DNA from: UBA4781 sp963674975
GTDB lineage: Bacteria; Chloroflexota; Anaerolineae; Anaerolineales; Anaerolineaceae
Direction of reading: 5' to 3'
NCBI GenBank assembly: GCA_963674975.1
Contig: OY771913.1
Coordinates: 744,001 to 808,000, forward strand
Length of the DNA stretch: 64,000 nt
Shown piece by piece: positions 42,436 to 52,591 of this stretch (the first letter of the stretch is position 1; the number at the start of each line of letters is the position of its first letter). The notes below the pieces were generated by a model that saw only the letters and a program-made list of their open reading frames with translations, searched no databases and had not been told where the DNA came from. Position numbers and translations under genes: made by a program.

Positions 42436-44859
42436 ATGAAAAAGATACTTACAATTGGGATCCTTGCTGCATTGCTCTTGAGCAGCGGATGTTCTATTAT
42501 AAAAATCGGTGATGATTCTTCTATGGGGGCAAACACTGAAATTACAGGGGATTCTCCAATCTCCATAGAACCAACACCCACTGCAACAGCCACTCCCGAA
42601 GTTCGCATCGAGCAGGCGGATGATTACCTCTTTTCAGGTGATCTGGAAAATGCCCTGGTAGAATACAATGCTGCTTTTCAAAACAGCAGTGACGCCGAAA
42701 TAAAAGCAGCCGCTCTATATGGAATTGGCAGAGTATCTATGGAACAGCGCGACTACGCAGCCGCCATCGATGCCTTTACCCATATTCTCGGGCAATACGC
42801 CCAAACGGAGGTGCTAGCGAACACTTATTTCCTGCTGGGTTCCTGCTACGAGATTGAGGAAGAATATCAACAGGCAGCTAATTCCTATGCGCAATTTCAG
42901 GCACTGAAACCGGGCATCATCGATGCCTATATGCTGCAGCTGCAGGCTGACGCTGCTTCAACCGCCGGCGATCATTATGGGGCGATCTATGCTCTGCAAA
43001 CTGCCATACAGGCTGATCCCGCTCCGGATGCGGCTTCCATCAATCTCAAGATCGGGCAGGAGTATGACGCCCTTGAAGATTACAACACCGCCATCCAATA
43101 CTACTTATCCGCATACGATCAAGCCGGTACCGATTATCAAAAAGCTTCGGCAAACCTGCTAGCCGGTCAGGCTTATCTGGAACTCGGACTTACCGACCAG
43201 GCATATACCCGTTTCATGGATTCTGTTTTGAATTACCCGATGGCATATGATAGTTTTACCGCTTTATCTATACTGGTAAGCGCCGGCTATCCTGTGAGTG
43301 AATATGCCAGAGGTGTTGTAGATTATTACGCGGGTTCATATTACTATGCCAATCAAGCCTTTGAACGCTACCTGGCTGGCAACCCCGAACATGATGGAAC
43401 GGTCTACTATTACAAGGGACTCAGTCATTACTATCAGGGAGAATATGAGCAGGCTATTGAAAGCTACCAGATGCTGATCGATTATTACCCCAGTAATCAA
43501 TTCTGGGATGATGCCTGGGAAGAGGTTGCATTTACCTACTGGAACATTCCCGGAGATGCGTATGGAGACTCAGATAACTATCAAGCTTCTGTACAAACTC
43601 GGCTTGATTTTGTAGCCCAGGCACCCCAATCAAGCTGGGCACCCTACTTTTTGTATATGGCGGGTAGAACGTTGGAATATAACGATGATCTTGAACAGGC
43701 AGCGCAGGTTTGGGCGCGCCTGATCAACGAATATCCCACTTACGATTACAGCTACCATGCCCTTTTCTTATCCGGCATCAGCTACTACCGCCTGGCAAAT
43801 TATGAAGAAGCTTTGAAAACTTTCCAGCGCTGTCTGGCGCTCTCTGCCACATCCGATGAAAAAGCCGGTGCCTATTTCTGGATAGGGAAAAGCAATCAGA
43901 TCATGGGAAATGTGGAAGATGCACAATCTTCCTGGCAGCTCGCAGAAAGCAGTGATCCAACCGATTATTACGGCATCCGAGCCGGAGATCGCTTGAACAA
44001 CAGCGATATACTGGACATCACCCAACCCTACGAGTTCGGATATGATCTTGATGCAGAACGGAGCGAAGCAGAAGATTGGATGCGCTCAACCTTCAACCTC
44101 CCCGCCGAAACCAATCTTACCGGTTTGGGAGAGATGAGTTCCGATGCCAGGCTCATCCGCGGAAAAACCTACTGGGAGCTTGGACTATACGAAATGGCAG
44201 CCAGCGAATTCGAAGAGGTACGCACAGAACAAACAACCAATCCTTTAAACACCTACCTGCTCACGAACTACATGTATGAGCTTGGTTTCTACAAACCGGC
44301 TGTTTTAGCCTGCCGCAACCTCCTGAACCTGGCAAATCTGGACGATCTGACCAGCCTGACCGCGCCGATCTATTTCACCCACATCCGCTTTGGAGCATAT
44401 TTCCGCAATCTGGTTGTCAGCGCTGCCGACGAGGTGGGCATCAATCCCCTGCTCTATTTTTCCATGCTCAGGCAGGAAAGCCTGTTTGAACCCTTCATCT
44501 CTTCTGCTGCCGGGGCGCAGGGCATTGCCCAGATCATGCCTGCCACTGCTAAAGATATCGTAGACCGTTACGGCTGGCCGGCGAATTATTCTTCCGAAGA
44601 CCTCTTGCTGGCTAAAGTTGCCATTACACTGGGAGCCAGATATTTCAACCAGCAGATCAACTACCTGAATGGAGATGTTTTCGCCGCTCTGGCTGCCTAT
44701 AATGGTGGTCCGGGCAACGCCTATGAATGGAAAGAACTCTCCAAAGGAGACGCAGACCTGTTCCTTGAGATCATCCGCTATGATGAAACGCAAACATATC
44801 TGAAGCAGATCATCGAATTCTTGAATATTTACAAACTGATCTACACCCGTATTGGATAA
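42436..44859 (+). CDS. TPR-containing lytic transglycosylase lipoprotein (Slt-type)
   Basis: 807 aa from ATG 42436 (RBS AAAAGGA), with a lipoprotein signal peptide (ILTIGILAALLLSSGC). Roughly a dozen tetratricopeptide-like repeats fill residues 60-560 (for example ENALVEYNAAF, EYEQAIESYQMLI, NYEEALKTFQRCL). The C-terminal SLT domain (about 665-790) has the catalytic Glu in LRQESLF, then AAGAQGIAQIMPATA and AALAAYNGGPG. It cleaves peptidoglycan glycan strands at the outer face of the membrane, with TPRs as an interaction scaffold. Terminator follows. Confidence 0.92.
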   Translation: MKKILTIGILAALLLSSGCSIIKIGDDSSMGANTEITGDSPISIEPTPTATATPEVRIEQADDYLFSGDLENALVEYNAAFQNSSDAEIKAAALYGIGRVSMEQRDYAAAIDAFTHILGQYAQTEVLANTYFLLGSCYEIEEEYQQAANSYAQFQALKPGIIDAYMLQLQADAASTAGDHYGAIYALQTAIQADPAPDAASINLKIGQEYDALEDYNTAIQYYLSAYDQAGTDYQKASANLLAGQAYLELGLTDQAYTRFMDSVLNYPMAYDSFTALSILVSAGYPVSEYARGVVDYYAGSYYYANQAFERYLAGNPEHDGTVYYYKGLSHYYQGEYEQAIESYQMLIDYYPSNQFWDDAWEEVAFTYWNIPGDAYGDSDNYQASVQTRLDFVAQAPQSSWAPYFLYMAGRTLEYNDDLEQAAQVWARLINEYPTYDYSYHALFLSGISYYRLANYEEALKTFQRCLALSATSDEKAGAYFWIGKSNQIMGNVEDAQSSWQLAESSDPTDYYGIRAGDRLNNSDILDITQPYEFGYDLDAERSEAEDWMRSTFNLPAETNLTGLGEMSSDARLIRGKTYWELGLYEMAASEFEEVRTEQTTNPLNTYLLTNYMYELGFYKPAVLACRNLLNLANLDDLTSLTAPIYFTHIRFGAYFRNLVVSAADEVGINPLLYFSMLRQESLFEPFISSAAGAQGIAQIMPATAKDIVDRYGWPANYSSEDLLLAKVAITLGARYFNQQINYLNGDVFAALAAYNGGPGNAYEWKELSKGDADLFLEIIRYDETQTYLKQIIEFLNIYKLIYTRIG

Positions 44860-44861
44860 GT

Positions 44862-44891
44862 AAAAGAGCGGTCCATGGACCGCTCTTTTTT
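44862..44891. terminator. Bidirectional terminator
   Basis: AAAAGAGCGGTCC-ATGG-style palindrome with ACCGCTCTTTTTT. It separates the plus-strand transglycosylase and minus-strand ppdK. Confidence 0.9.
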
Positions 44892-44916
44892 ATTTATTTA
44901 ATGAAGCGACTGCCTG

Positions 44917-47667
44917 TTATTTTTTCGGAGCATACTTCAAAGCAGCCTGTGCCGCAGCCAGACGTGCGATCGGGACACGGAACGGAGAGCAGCTCACATA
45001 GTTCTGTCCAATGGTATGGCAGAATTCAATGGAGGCAGGATCGCCACCATGTTCACCGCAAATTCCAACTTCCAGATTCGTGCGGGATTCACGCCCAGCT
45101 TTTACAGCGTTACGCATCAGGACGCCCACACCCTCTTGATCAATGGTCTGGAAAGGATTCTTGGGGAGAATTCCCTTTTCAACATACACAACCAGGAAGT
45201 TGCGTTCCGCATCATCGCGGCTGTAGCCAAAGGTCATTTGAGTCAGATCGTTGGTGCCGAAGGAGAAGAACTCTGCGACTTCCGCAATTTCCTTGGCGGT
45301 CACTGCAGCACGCGGGATCTCGATCATGGTACCGAACTTATAGGTGAAATTCACACCCTTTTCATCCATAACCTTCTTGGCAATTTCAACCAACCGCGGT
45401 TGGATCAATTTCAGTTCGTTGACATGTCCGGTCAACGGGATCATCACTTCGGGCTTTACCACAATGCCCTTCTGGGTCATATTGACGGCAGCCTCAAAGA
45501 TGGCTCTAACCTGCATTTCCACGATCTCGGGCATCACAATGCTGAGGCGAATACCGCGCAGACCCATCATGGGGTTCGATTCATGCATGGTTCGTACGCT
45601 GGCTAAGAGAGCTTCTTTTTCTGCCAGACCCTTGGTTTCACCTTTCACACGCATGGTGATCACTTCTTCAAGCAGTGTTTCTTCTGAAGGAAGGAACTCA
45701 TGCAGTGGAGGATCGATCAGGCGAATGATCACCGGGTAGCCGTCCATGGCTTCAAACAGACCTTCAAAGTCAGAACGCTGGTAAGGCAGCAGTTCATTCA
45801 ACGCTTCTGTTCTTTCTTCTGATGTCTTGGCAAGGATCATGCGCTGTACAGTTGGAAGGCGAACCTGTTCAAAGAACATATGCTCTGTACGGCATAAACC
45901 AATACCCTTCGCACCATAAGTGCGTGCCCTGCGGGCATCTTTTGGATAATCAGCATTTGCCCATACCTGCAGACCGCGGGTCGGCCAACCTTCGGGAGCT
46001 GTGCGGATATCCGGGGTTGCGCAAATATCATCTGCCCAGCTCAGGAGAGTCATCAGATCGGTTTGTTCTTCAAGTGAAGGAGCGCTCATATCCAGTTTCC
46101 CGGTGAAGGCTTTTCCTGAACCACCATCAATCGAGATCCAATCGCCTTCCTTTATCACAATTCCGTCCACTTCCATCAAGCGCTTATCCATATCGATCTT
46201 GACCATGGATGCGCCTACCACACAGGGTACACCAAACTGACGGGCAACCACTGCAGCGTGGGAAGTTGCACCACCTTCGCTGGTTAAAATGCCTTTTGCT
46301 GCCAGCATGCCGTGTACGTCATCCGGCTTGGTGAACGGACGAACCATAATGACATCTTGTTTTTTCTCTTTCGACATCTTTTCAGCAGTATCGGCATCGA
46401 AATAAACCTGCCCAACGGCAGCACCGGGAGACGCGTTCACGCCTTCGGCAAACAGAAGTCCATCGGCTTCCGCTTTCTTGAGTGTGTCACCCATGAATTG
46501 AGGATGCAGGAGGGTATCGACCTGTGAAGGGGTAACACGCTGTATGGCTTCTTCCTTCGAGATCAAGCCCTCATTCGCCATATCGACTGCGATCTTCACC
46601 GCAGCTCGTGCTGTTCGTTTGCCATTGCGGGTCTGCAGCATCCACAATTTCTTATTTTCGATCGTGAATTCCACATCCTGCATATCGCGATAATGTTTCT
46701 CTAATTTTTGAGTGATCTCGAGGAACTGCTTATTGGCTTCAGGAAGTTTCTCGCCCATGGTTGTGATCTTTTCGGTATTGCGAATACCAGCCACCACATC
46801 TTCGCCCTGAGCATTCAGAAGATATTCACCAAACAGGATCGGATCACCGGTTGAAGGATTGCGGGTAAAAGCAACACCCGTGCCGGAAGTCCAGCCCATA
46901 TTGCCAAATACCATGGTAACCACATTCACTGCAGTCCCCAGATCATCGGGAATATCGGCAGCTTTGCGGTAATCAATCGCGCGTTTACTGTTCCATGAAC
47001 CAAAAACCGCTTCGGTAGCCAGTCTGACCTGTTCCAAGGGATCTTGCGGGAAATCGAAACCCTTTTCCTTTTTAGTAACATTCTTAAAACGATCGACCAA
47101 TTCTTTCAGGTCTTCTGTATCTAGATCGGTATCGCCTGTGACACCTTTTTCCTTCTTCAGACCATCCAGTTCTTTTTCGAAATGTTCATCAGAGATTCCC
47201 AGAACAACGGTTCCGAACATGGAGATCAAACGGCGATAGGAGTCATACACAAAGCGCTCGTTTTCCGTTAACTCGACCATACCTTTGGCAGTCTCATCAT
47301 TCAAGCCGATGTTCAAGACGGTATCCATCATACCGGGCATGGACATCTTTGCACCAGAACGGCAGGAAACCAGCAGAGGATTCTTCGGGTTCCCGAATTC
47401 TTTCCCGGCTGCCTTCTCTACCGCTTTAAGAGCATCAACCATCTGATCCCACATACCCTCAGGAAATTTATTCCCGTTGGCAAGAAAAGCATTGCAACCT
47501 TCGGTTGTGACGGTGAAAAATGGTGGAACCGGTACTCCAATTCTGGTCATTTCTGCCAGGTTTGCACCTTTTCCACCTAATAAACCGCGGACGCCATCCC
47601 AACTGCCGGCATATTTTTCCGCAGCCTGTACCTCATTGAAGAGATACACCCACTTTTTATCTGACAT
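44917..47667 (-). CDS. ppdK: Pyruvate, phosphate dikinase
   Basis: 916 aa, interconverting pyruvate, ATP and phosphate with PEP, AMP and pyrophosphate. The catalytic phosphohistidine is in GGATSHAAVVARQFG (about residues 466-480). ATP-grasp sequence (GGKGANLAEM, about 28-37) is at the N-terminus. The C-terminal PEP/pyruvate domain contains GICGEHGGDP. Common in anaerobes that use pyrophosphate-linked glycolysis. Transcribed alone from a promoter region shared with nagA. Confidence 0.98.
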   Translation of the reverse strand: MSDKKWVYLFNEVQAAEKYAGSWDGVRGLLGGKGANLAEMTRIGVPVPPFFTVTTEGCNAFLANGNKFPEGMWDQMVDALKAVEKAAGKEFGNPKNPLLVSCRSGAKMSMPGMMDTVLNIGLNDETAKGMVELTENERFVYDSYRRLISMFGTVVLGISDEHFEKELDGLKKEKGVTGDTDLDTEDLKELVDRFKNVTKKEKGFDFPQDPLEQVRLATEAVFGSWNSKRAIDYRKAADIPDDLGTAVNVVTMVFGNMGWTSGTGVAFTRNPSTGDPILFGEYLLNAQGEDVVAGIRNTEKITTMGEKLPEANKQFLEITQKLEKHYRDMQDVEFTIENKKLWMLQTRNGKRTARAAVKIAVDMANEGLISKEEAIQRVTPSQVDTLLHPQFMGDTLKKAEADGLLFAEGVNASPGAAVGQVYFDADTAEKMSKEKKQDVIMVRPFTKPDDVHGMLAAKGILTSEGGATSHAAVVARQFGVPCVVGASMVKIDMDKRLMEVDGIVIKEGDWISIDGGSGKAFTGKLDMSAPSLEEQTDLMTLLSWADDICATPDIRTAPEGWPTRGLQVWANADYPKDARRARTYGAKGIGLCRTEHMFFEQVRLPTVQRMILAKTSEERTEALNELLPYQRSDFEGLFEAMDGYPVIIRLIDPPLHEFLPSEETLLEEVITMRVKGETKGLAEKEALLASVRTMHESNPMMGLRGIRLSIVMPEIVEMQVRAIFEAAVNMTQKGIVVKPEVMIPLTGHVNELKLIQPRLVEIAKKVMDEKGVNFTYKFGTMIEIPRAAVTAKEIAEVAEFFSFGTNDLTQMTFGYSRDDAERNFLVVYVEKGILPKNPFQTIDQEGVGVLMRNAVKAGRESRTNLEVGICGEHGGDPASIEFCHTIGQNYVSCSPFRVPIARLAAAQAALKYAPKK

Positions 47668-47882
47668 TGCTACCTCCAGAAAATAATTATTACTTTTTTG
47701 AAAAAACGCAATTAACGCTTGATTTTACCATGAAGGAAGTTTTTCACATTTATGAATTCATAAATTGACTGCTTTTTCTAATTTCCCATCTTAAAAATGA
47801 TGTAATTTTTATATTTTCGAAAGAATTTTATCAATTTTTCTTTCCGTTTTCCTTTTTCTATCTTTCCTCTTATAATCAAATC

Positions 47883-49028
47883 ATGCTAAACAAAATCATT
47901 CACGCTACTATATACACTCCTGATCAGATCCTATCTGACCAGACTATCGTCCTTAAAGAGGGGAAAATTCAAGCGATTTCTCCTTCTTCGAAAGATGATC
48001 CCGAAGAAAAGTCGACCTGCTTCAACGCAGAGGGCTTGATCATCGCACCGGGGTTGATCGATATTCACACCCACGGTGCTATGGGATCTGATACCATGGA
48101 TGCGACCCAAACAGCGCTGGAAACCATGAGCACCCACTTTAGCAAACATGGGGTCACTTCTTTTTATGCAACCACGCTCACTAATTCTGAAGAAGCGATC
48201 CTGGCTGCATTAGAAACCGTGCGTAATTGCTCCAACCTACCCGGAGCATGTCTTCTGGGAGCACACATCGAGGGTCCCTACATCAACATTGAACAAAAAG
48301 GCGCACAAAATCCTGATTTCTTCCGCCCTCCACAACCAGAAGAATACGCACAGTGGTTTGAAAACGGTGCCGCGAAATTGATCACCATCGCCCCCGAGAT
48401 CGAAGGCATGGATAGATTTATTACCGAATGCACGGAACGCGGTATTGAACTGGCAATCGGTCACAGCAGCGCCACCTATGAGCAGGTAATTCACGCCGCC
48501 GATCTGGGAGCAAGACAGGCAACCCACCTGTTCAACGGCATGACGGGGCTGCATCACCGCGAACCGGGAACAGCAGGCGGGATTCTTATGGATAATCGCA
48601 TCTATGCTCAAATGATCGTGGATGGGATCCATTTACATCCGGCGATCGTGAAACTGGCTGTGCAGGTCAAGGGAATCGAGCGCAGCATTCTCATTTCCGA
48701 CGCCATGCGCGCGACCGGACTTGACAATGGAGTCTATGACCTGGGTGGGCAGGCGGTAACCGTTGAAGGAGGGGTCGCTCGGATCGCCAACGGCAGCCTG
48801 GCAGGCAGCACGCTAACCCTGGATACTGCCCTCCGCAACACCATGCAGTTTTGCTCGCTGGAACTTCAGCAGGTTCTGCCTATGGCAACACGAGTACCGG
48901 CGCAAGCAATGCACATCTACCCGCAAAAAGGCGCCGTGCAGGTCGGATCGGATGCAGACCTTGTCATTTTCGATAAAGAATACCAGGTCGTTAAAACGAT
49001 CGTCGGCGGGAAAGAGGTCTTTTCATAG
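47883..49028 (+). CDS. nagA: N-acetylglucosamine-6-phosphate deacetylase
   Basis: Amidohydrolase, 381 aa, removing acetate from GlcNAc-6-phosphate. Metal-binding HTHG (LIDIHTHGA, about residues 58-66), the metal-ligand Glu in AHIEGPYI, His in AIGHSSA, His in ATHLFNGM, and catalytic Asp in ISDAMRATG (about 276) are visible. It diverges from ppdK. Terminal acetate may be linked with the adjacent lactate/organic acid permease only by location. Confidence 0.95.
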   Translation: MLNKIIHATIYTPDQILSDQTIVLKEGKIQAISPSSKDDPEEKSTCFNAEGLIIAPGLIDIHTHGAMGSDTMDATQTALETMSTHFSKHGVTSFYATTLTNSEEAILAALETVRNCSNLPGACLLGAHIEGPYINIEQKGAQNPDFFRPPQPEEYAQWFENGAAKLITIAPEIEGMDRFITECTERGIELAIGHSSATYEQVIHAADLGARQATHLFNGMTGLHHREPGTAGGILMDNRIYAQMIVDGIHLHPAIVKLAVQVKGIERSILISDAMRATGLDNGVYDLGGQAVTVEGGVARIANGSLAGSTLTLDTALRNTMQFCSLELQQVLPMATRVPAQAMHIYPQKGAVQVGSDADLVIFDKEYQVVKTIVGGKEVFS

Positions 49029-49163
49029 ACCATTCCTGGATGGGCTGACCGGCTGTATTTCGAACAAACAACACTGCATTACTTTATGAAAAGAATTTAA
49101 CCAATTCTTTATCTTTTCACCTGCTAATCGCGAAATCCTTTTATAATCCATGAAAGGTACTTT

Positions 49164-50717
49164 ATGGAATTAACAATATCCAATTGGCTATTATCATTCT
49201 CCCCTATTCTGCTGTTTTTGTTTCTGATGATCGGGAAGAAGTGGAGCGGAAGCAAAGCGGCTTTCTTCAGCTGGATCTATACCCTGCTCATAGCTTTTCT
49301 CTTTTTCGGAGCGAATATCCCGCTGGTTGGATATGCCCATTTCAAAGTGATCTTTCTGGCAGGTGACGTGCTGCTCATCATCTGGATGGCTCTGCTGTTT
49401 TTCCATATTTCCAGCTACGCCGGTGCAGTTCAGGTGCTTGGCAATGCCCTCTCCAAATTTACAGAAAATAAAATCCTTCAGGTGCTACTGCTGGCTTGGC
49501 TGTTCACTTCTTTTTTGCAGGGGGTGGGTGGATTCGGCGTGCCTGTCGCGGTTACGGCTCCCCTGCTGGTGGGACTGGGGATCGACCCGATCGATGCGGT
49601 CATCATGGCAAGCATCGGGCATGGCTGGGCGGTGACCTTTGGATCGATGGCATCTTCATTCCAAACGATGATGGCTTTAAGCGATATTCCCGGTTCCCTG
49701 CTGGCACCCGATACTGCCGGGCTGCTGGGCATCATGGCTGTGATCAGCGGTATATGGCTGGTGTATTATTTTGCAGGGCTCAAAGCTGTTTTGAAAAATT
49801 TGCCCTTTGTGCTCACCATCGGGGTAGTTCTCGGCGGTGTTCAATATCTACTTGCTGCCAGTGGGATGTGGACCATTGCGGCAACCGGCGGTTCGCTAGC
49901 CGGGCTGGGAGCAGCTTTCGTATGGATCAAGATCGGGAGTGGTCGGAAGAACAGCAAAAGCACCTCACAAACAGCCGGCGATCTCTCTAAACCTTCTCTG
50001 CTCCTTTCCATGATGGTGTACCTCATCCTGATCCTGCTCTCATTTATTATCAAGCTCGTTCCTTTTTTCAATGAACCTCTGAGCCATTTGCAATTAACCC
50101 ATGCTTTTCCTGAGATCATCTCCAACCTCGGCTGGACCACAGCCCCTGAAAATGGACGCGTCATCACCCTCCTGACCCATCCCGGAACAATCCTTTTCAT
50201 TGCTTCCGTTATTGCCTATTTTCTTTACCGAAAGAAAGCATATCTGGATAAAGGATCTTTGAAAAATGTATTTTCCAGTGTCAGAAAGAGCGGAACAAAA
50301 TCAAGCATCGCAATTTTCTTTACCGTCAGTATTGCCGTGATCATGAGCCACACCGGTATGATTCAAATTCTGGCAGAAGGGCTGAGCAGCGTTGTAGGAG
50401 CCGCCCTGTATCCAGCCATCACACCCTTTATCGGCGCGCTCGGCGCTTTCATTTCCGACAGCAACAACAATTCCAATATCCTGTTTACCAGGCTGCACAT
50501 GCAAACCGCAGAACTGCTTGGATTGAACACATATCTTATTCTGGCAGCACAATCCGCTGGCGGAGCCATTGGCAGCATCTTTGCACCCGCAAAAGTGATC
50601 GTGGGATGCTCAACCGTTGGGCTGGTCGGAAAAGAAGGGCTAGTTCTCAAAAAGCTCATCCGGTATGGAATATCTTTGGTAGCGGTCATTTCACTGCTCA
50701 CCCTTTGTATGAGTTAA
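49164..50717 (+). CDS. L-lactate permease family transporter (LctP)
   Basis: 517 aa with about thirteen membrane segments. It has LctP-family motifs such as LQGVGGFGVPVAVTAPLL (about residues 113-130), GHGWAVTFGS (about 152-161), and SDSNNNSNILF near the C-terminus. Family knowledge: proton-coupled uptake or efflux of lactate or glycolate. In a fermenter either direction is possible. It follows nagA by 135 bp, probably with its own promoter. Confidence 0.9.
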   Translation: MELTISNWLLSFSPILLFLFLMIGKKWSGSKAAFFSWIYTLLIAFLFFGANIPLVGYAHFKVIFLAGDVLLIIWMALLFFHISSYAGAVQVLGNALSKFTENKILQVLLLAWLFTSFLQGVGGFGVPVAVTAPLLVGLGIDPIDAVIMASIGHGWAVTFGSMASSFQTMMALSDIPGSLLAPDTAGLLGIMAVISGIWLVYYFAGLKAVLKNLPFVLTIGVVLGGVQYLLAASGMWTIAATGGSLAGLGAAFVWIKIGSGRKNSKSTSQTAGDLSKPSLLLSMMVYLILILLSFIIKLVPFFNEPLSHLQLTHAFPEIISNLGWTTAPENGRVITLLTHPGTILFIASVIAYFLYRKKAYLDKGSLKNVFSSVRKSGTKSSIAIFFTVSIAVIMSHTGMIQILAEGLSSVVGAALYPAITPFIGALGAFISDSNNNSNILFTRLHMQTAELLGLNTYLILAAQSAGGAIGSIFAPAKVIVGCSTVGLVGKEGLVLKKLIRYGISLVAVISLLTLCMS

Positions 50718-50757
50718 AATTAGAATTACCATTTTCTGGATCAGAAAGGAATCATCT

Positions 50758-51171
50758 ATGAAGCGATTCATTGTTTTATTAATCATCCCTCTCCTGCTGG
50801 CAGCCTGCCAAACGAAAGCAAAAACTGCTGCGGTACCTGAAAATTTTCAAGAGATCAGCCAACCGATCGCGGAAAACATCTTCACCAGCCTTGAAAACGA
50901 CGATTACGAGAGCTTCCACAAAGATTTTGCGGAAAAAATGCTGGCTGCCACCAGCCAAGATACCTTTCAAGCCCTGCGTGAGAGCATTCTGCAGTCTTTA
51001 GGCGATTACCAATCAATGGAATATGACCAAACGAATTATGAGGGAGGATATTTCATTTCCTATTTCAACTTACAGTTCAGCGATGGAACGGTTATCGTGT
51101 ATCTTGTCCACAACACAGAGGATCCTTATCTCGTTGAAGGATTCTGGTTCCCTGATTTTCCATCTGATTAA
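50758..51171 (+). CDS. Small lipoprotein, DUF3887-like
   Basis: 137 aa with a lipoprotein signal peptide (FIVLLIIPLLLAAC). The rest (residues 30-137) has the alternating helix then beta-strand layout of DUF3887/NTF2-like proteins (ENDDYESFHKDFAEKM, LREGIL-like, GGYFISYFNLQFSDG). No catalytic residues are evident. It is 40 bp after the permease gene and has a terminator behind it. Confidence 0.7.
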   Translation: MKRFIVLLIIPLLLAACQTKAKTAAVPENFQEISQPIAENIFTSLENDDYESFHKDFAEKMLAATSQDTFQALRESILQSLGDYQSMEYDQTNYEGGYFISYFNLQFSDGTVIVYLVHNTEDPYLVEGFWFPDFPSD

Positions 51172-51173
51172 AT

Positions 51174-51209
51174 AAAAAAAAGCAAAGGAAAAAATCCTTT
51201 GCTTTTTTT
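51174..51209. terminator. Bidirectional terminator
   Basis: AAAAAAAGCAAAGGA / TCCTTTGCTTTTTTT. It ends both the plus-strand lipoprotein gene and the minus-strand oxidoreductase gene. Confidence 0.9.
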
Positions 51210-52380
51210 ATATCAATTTTTTGAAGTCCTGCTCATCGATCCATTTTTGCTTGCGGATGATCTCACGGGCAGTATCGATCTTTTCCCACTCGTTCCACAG
51301 TAAAACACCTTTAACGAAATTATCAACCTGATAATAGATAATCCCTTTTTTATATTCCTCTTTCCAGATCACCTTAGGATCAAGGCGTGCATCGACCAAT
51401 CCAACCGCTTCATATCCCACATCAAATAGATCGGAATAGAACATCGGTAGGTAATCATATTCCTGATTCCCACCAGCCATGTTCAAGCCGGCGCTCATGC
51501 CCATCTTTTTAGCGTTGTCGTTATGCTCCACCCGCAGAGTTTTATCCAGTGCAGGTGAATGGAAGGTCGCCACATCCCCTGCGGCGAAGATATCAGGAGC
51601 TGATGTTTCCAGATAGGAATTAACCTTGATCCCATTTTCGATAAAAATACCCGCTTTATCGGCAAGTTCAGAATTCGGGTTGACCCCTACCCCTGAAACC
51701 ACACCATCTACCAGCAGTGTTTTGCCGTTTTTCAGCAAAACCTGATGCTTCTCCCCTTGCTTTTTTACATCCTTTACAGAAACTTGCTCAAGAACCTCGA
51801 TGCCTTTTGAACGATAGAGTTCGTTTAAATGCTCGACGATCTCCTGCGGAAAAACACGCCATCCGATGCCTGCCCCGCTCTCGATCAGATATACTTTCTT
51901 CCCGTTCATGGCAAGAGCAGCCGCAATTTCAGAACCAATGAAGCCTGCTCCGATCACAGCAAACGAATCCCGCTCTTGTGCCAGTTCATGCAGTTTGAGA
52001 TAATCGGCATAATTTCGATAGTAGATGATCTCATTGTCAGAAAAGGGCAGCCGTTTGGGGTCTGCCCCTGTGGCCAGCAGTAAAGATTTGTATTCAAAAA
52101 CTTCTTTACTTTTCGTAGATACCTGTTTTTCACGAATATTTAGCTGTACAACCTCTTGACCGGTTAAAACCTCTGTTTTGGGGTCATCCACCGGCAGCCA
52201 GATCTCATCTACTGACTTTCCATTCCATAAATCTTTCGAAAGCGGTGGGCGTTTATAGGGACCGACTGCTTCTCTGGTTAAAATACCAATCGATCCGTTC
52301 TTATCTTTTTCACGGATACCTTTTACGGCGTTTACTGCGGTGATCCCGCCACCAATAATCAAGTATGTAAATTTTTTCAT
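51208..52380 (-). CDS. FAD-dependent NAD(P)H oxidoreductase (rubredoxin reductase-like)
   Basis: Pyridine nucleotide-disulphide oxidoreductase family member, 390 aa. FAD motif GGGITAVNAV (about residues 9-18), ATGADP (about 99-104), NAD motif GAGFIGSEIAAAL (about 140-152), and the second FAD motif FAAGDVATF (about 263). There is no redox-active CxxC, so it resembles rubredoxin, ferredoxin or nitrite reductase flavoproteins that pass electrons to a small carrier. No rubredoxin gene is in the window. It could help remove oxygen in an anaerobe (inference). Confidence 0.88.
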   Translation of the reverse strand: MKKFTYLIIGGGITAVNAVKGIREKDKNGSIGILTREAVGPYKRPPLSKDLWNGKSVDEIWLPVDDPKTEVLTGQEVVQLNIREKQVSTKSKEVFEYKSLLLATGADPKRLPFSDNEIIYYRNYADYLKLHELAQERDSFAVIGAGFIGSEIAAALAMNGKKVYLIESGAGIGWRVFPQEIVEHLNELYRSKGIEVLEQVSVKDVKKQGEKHQVLLKNGKTLLVDGVVSGVGVNPNSELADKAGIFIENGIKVNSYLETSAPDIFAAGDVATFHSPALDKTLRVEHNDNAKKMGMSAGLNMAGGNQEYDYLPMFYSDLFDVGYEAVGLVDARLDPKVIWKEEYKKGIIYYQVDNFVKGVLLWNEWEKIDTAREIIRKQKWIDEQDFKKLI

Positions 52381-52544
52381 ACTTCCACCACTCTTTCATG
52401 TACATTCTACGAGCAATTTAGAGAGATGTGTATTAGTAATTTATTAGACTATACCAACTATTCAGGTAAATTTTATAAGATATGAGAAAGAAAAGTAGCC
52501 ACCAGGCAGATGGGTATATTAGACAGGTAACCAAAGAAATGGAG

Positions 52545-52571
52545 TTTTATTTACCGTACAATCGTTATAAT
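52545..52571 (+). promoter_or_regulatory. Possible promoter of the SppA-like gene
   Basis: A perfect -10 box TATAAT (52566-52571) lies 20 bp before the ATG at 52592. The -35 is weak (TTTTAT at 52545-52550, spacer 15). Confidence 0.35.
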
Positions 52572-52591
52572 AGGGTTGTATTGAGGTGCTA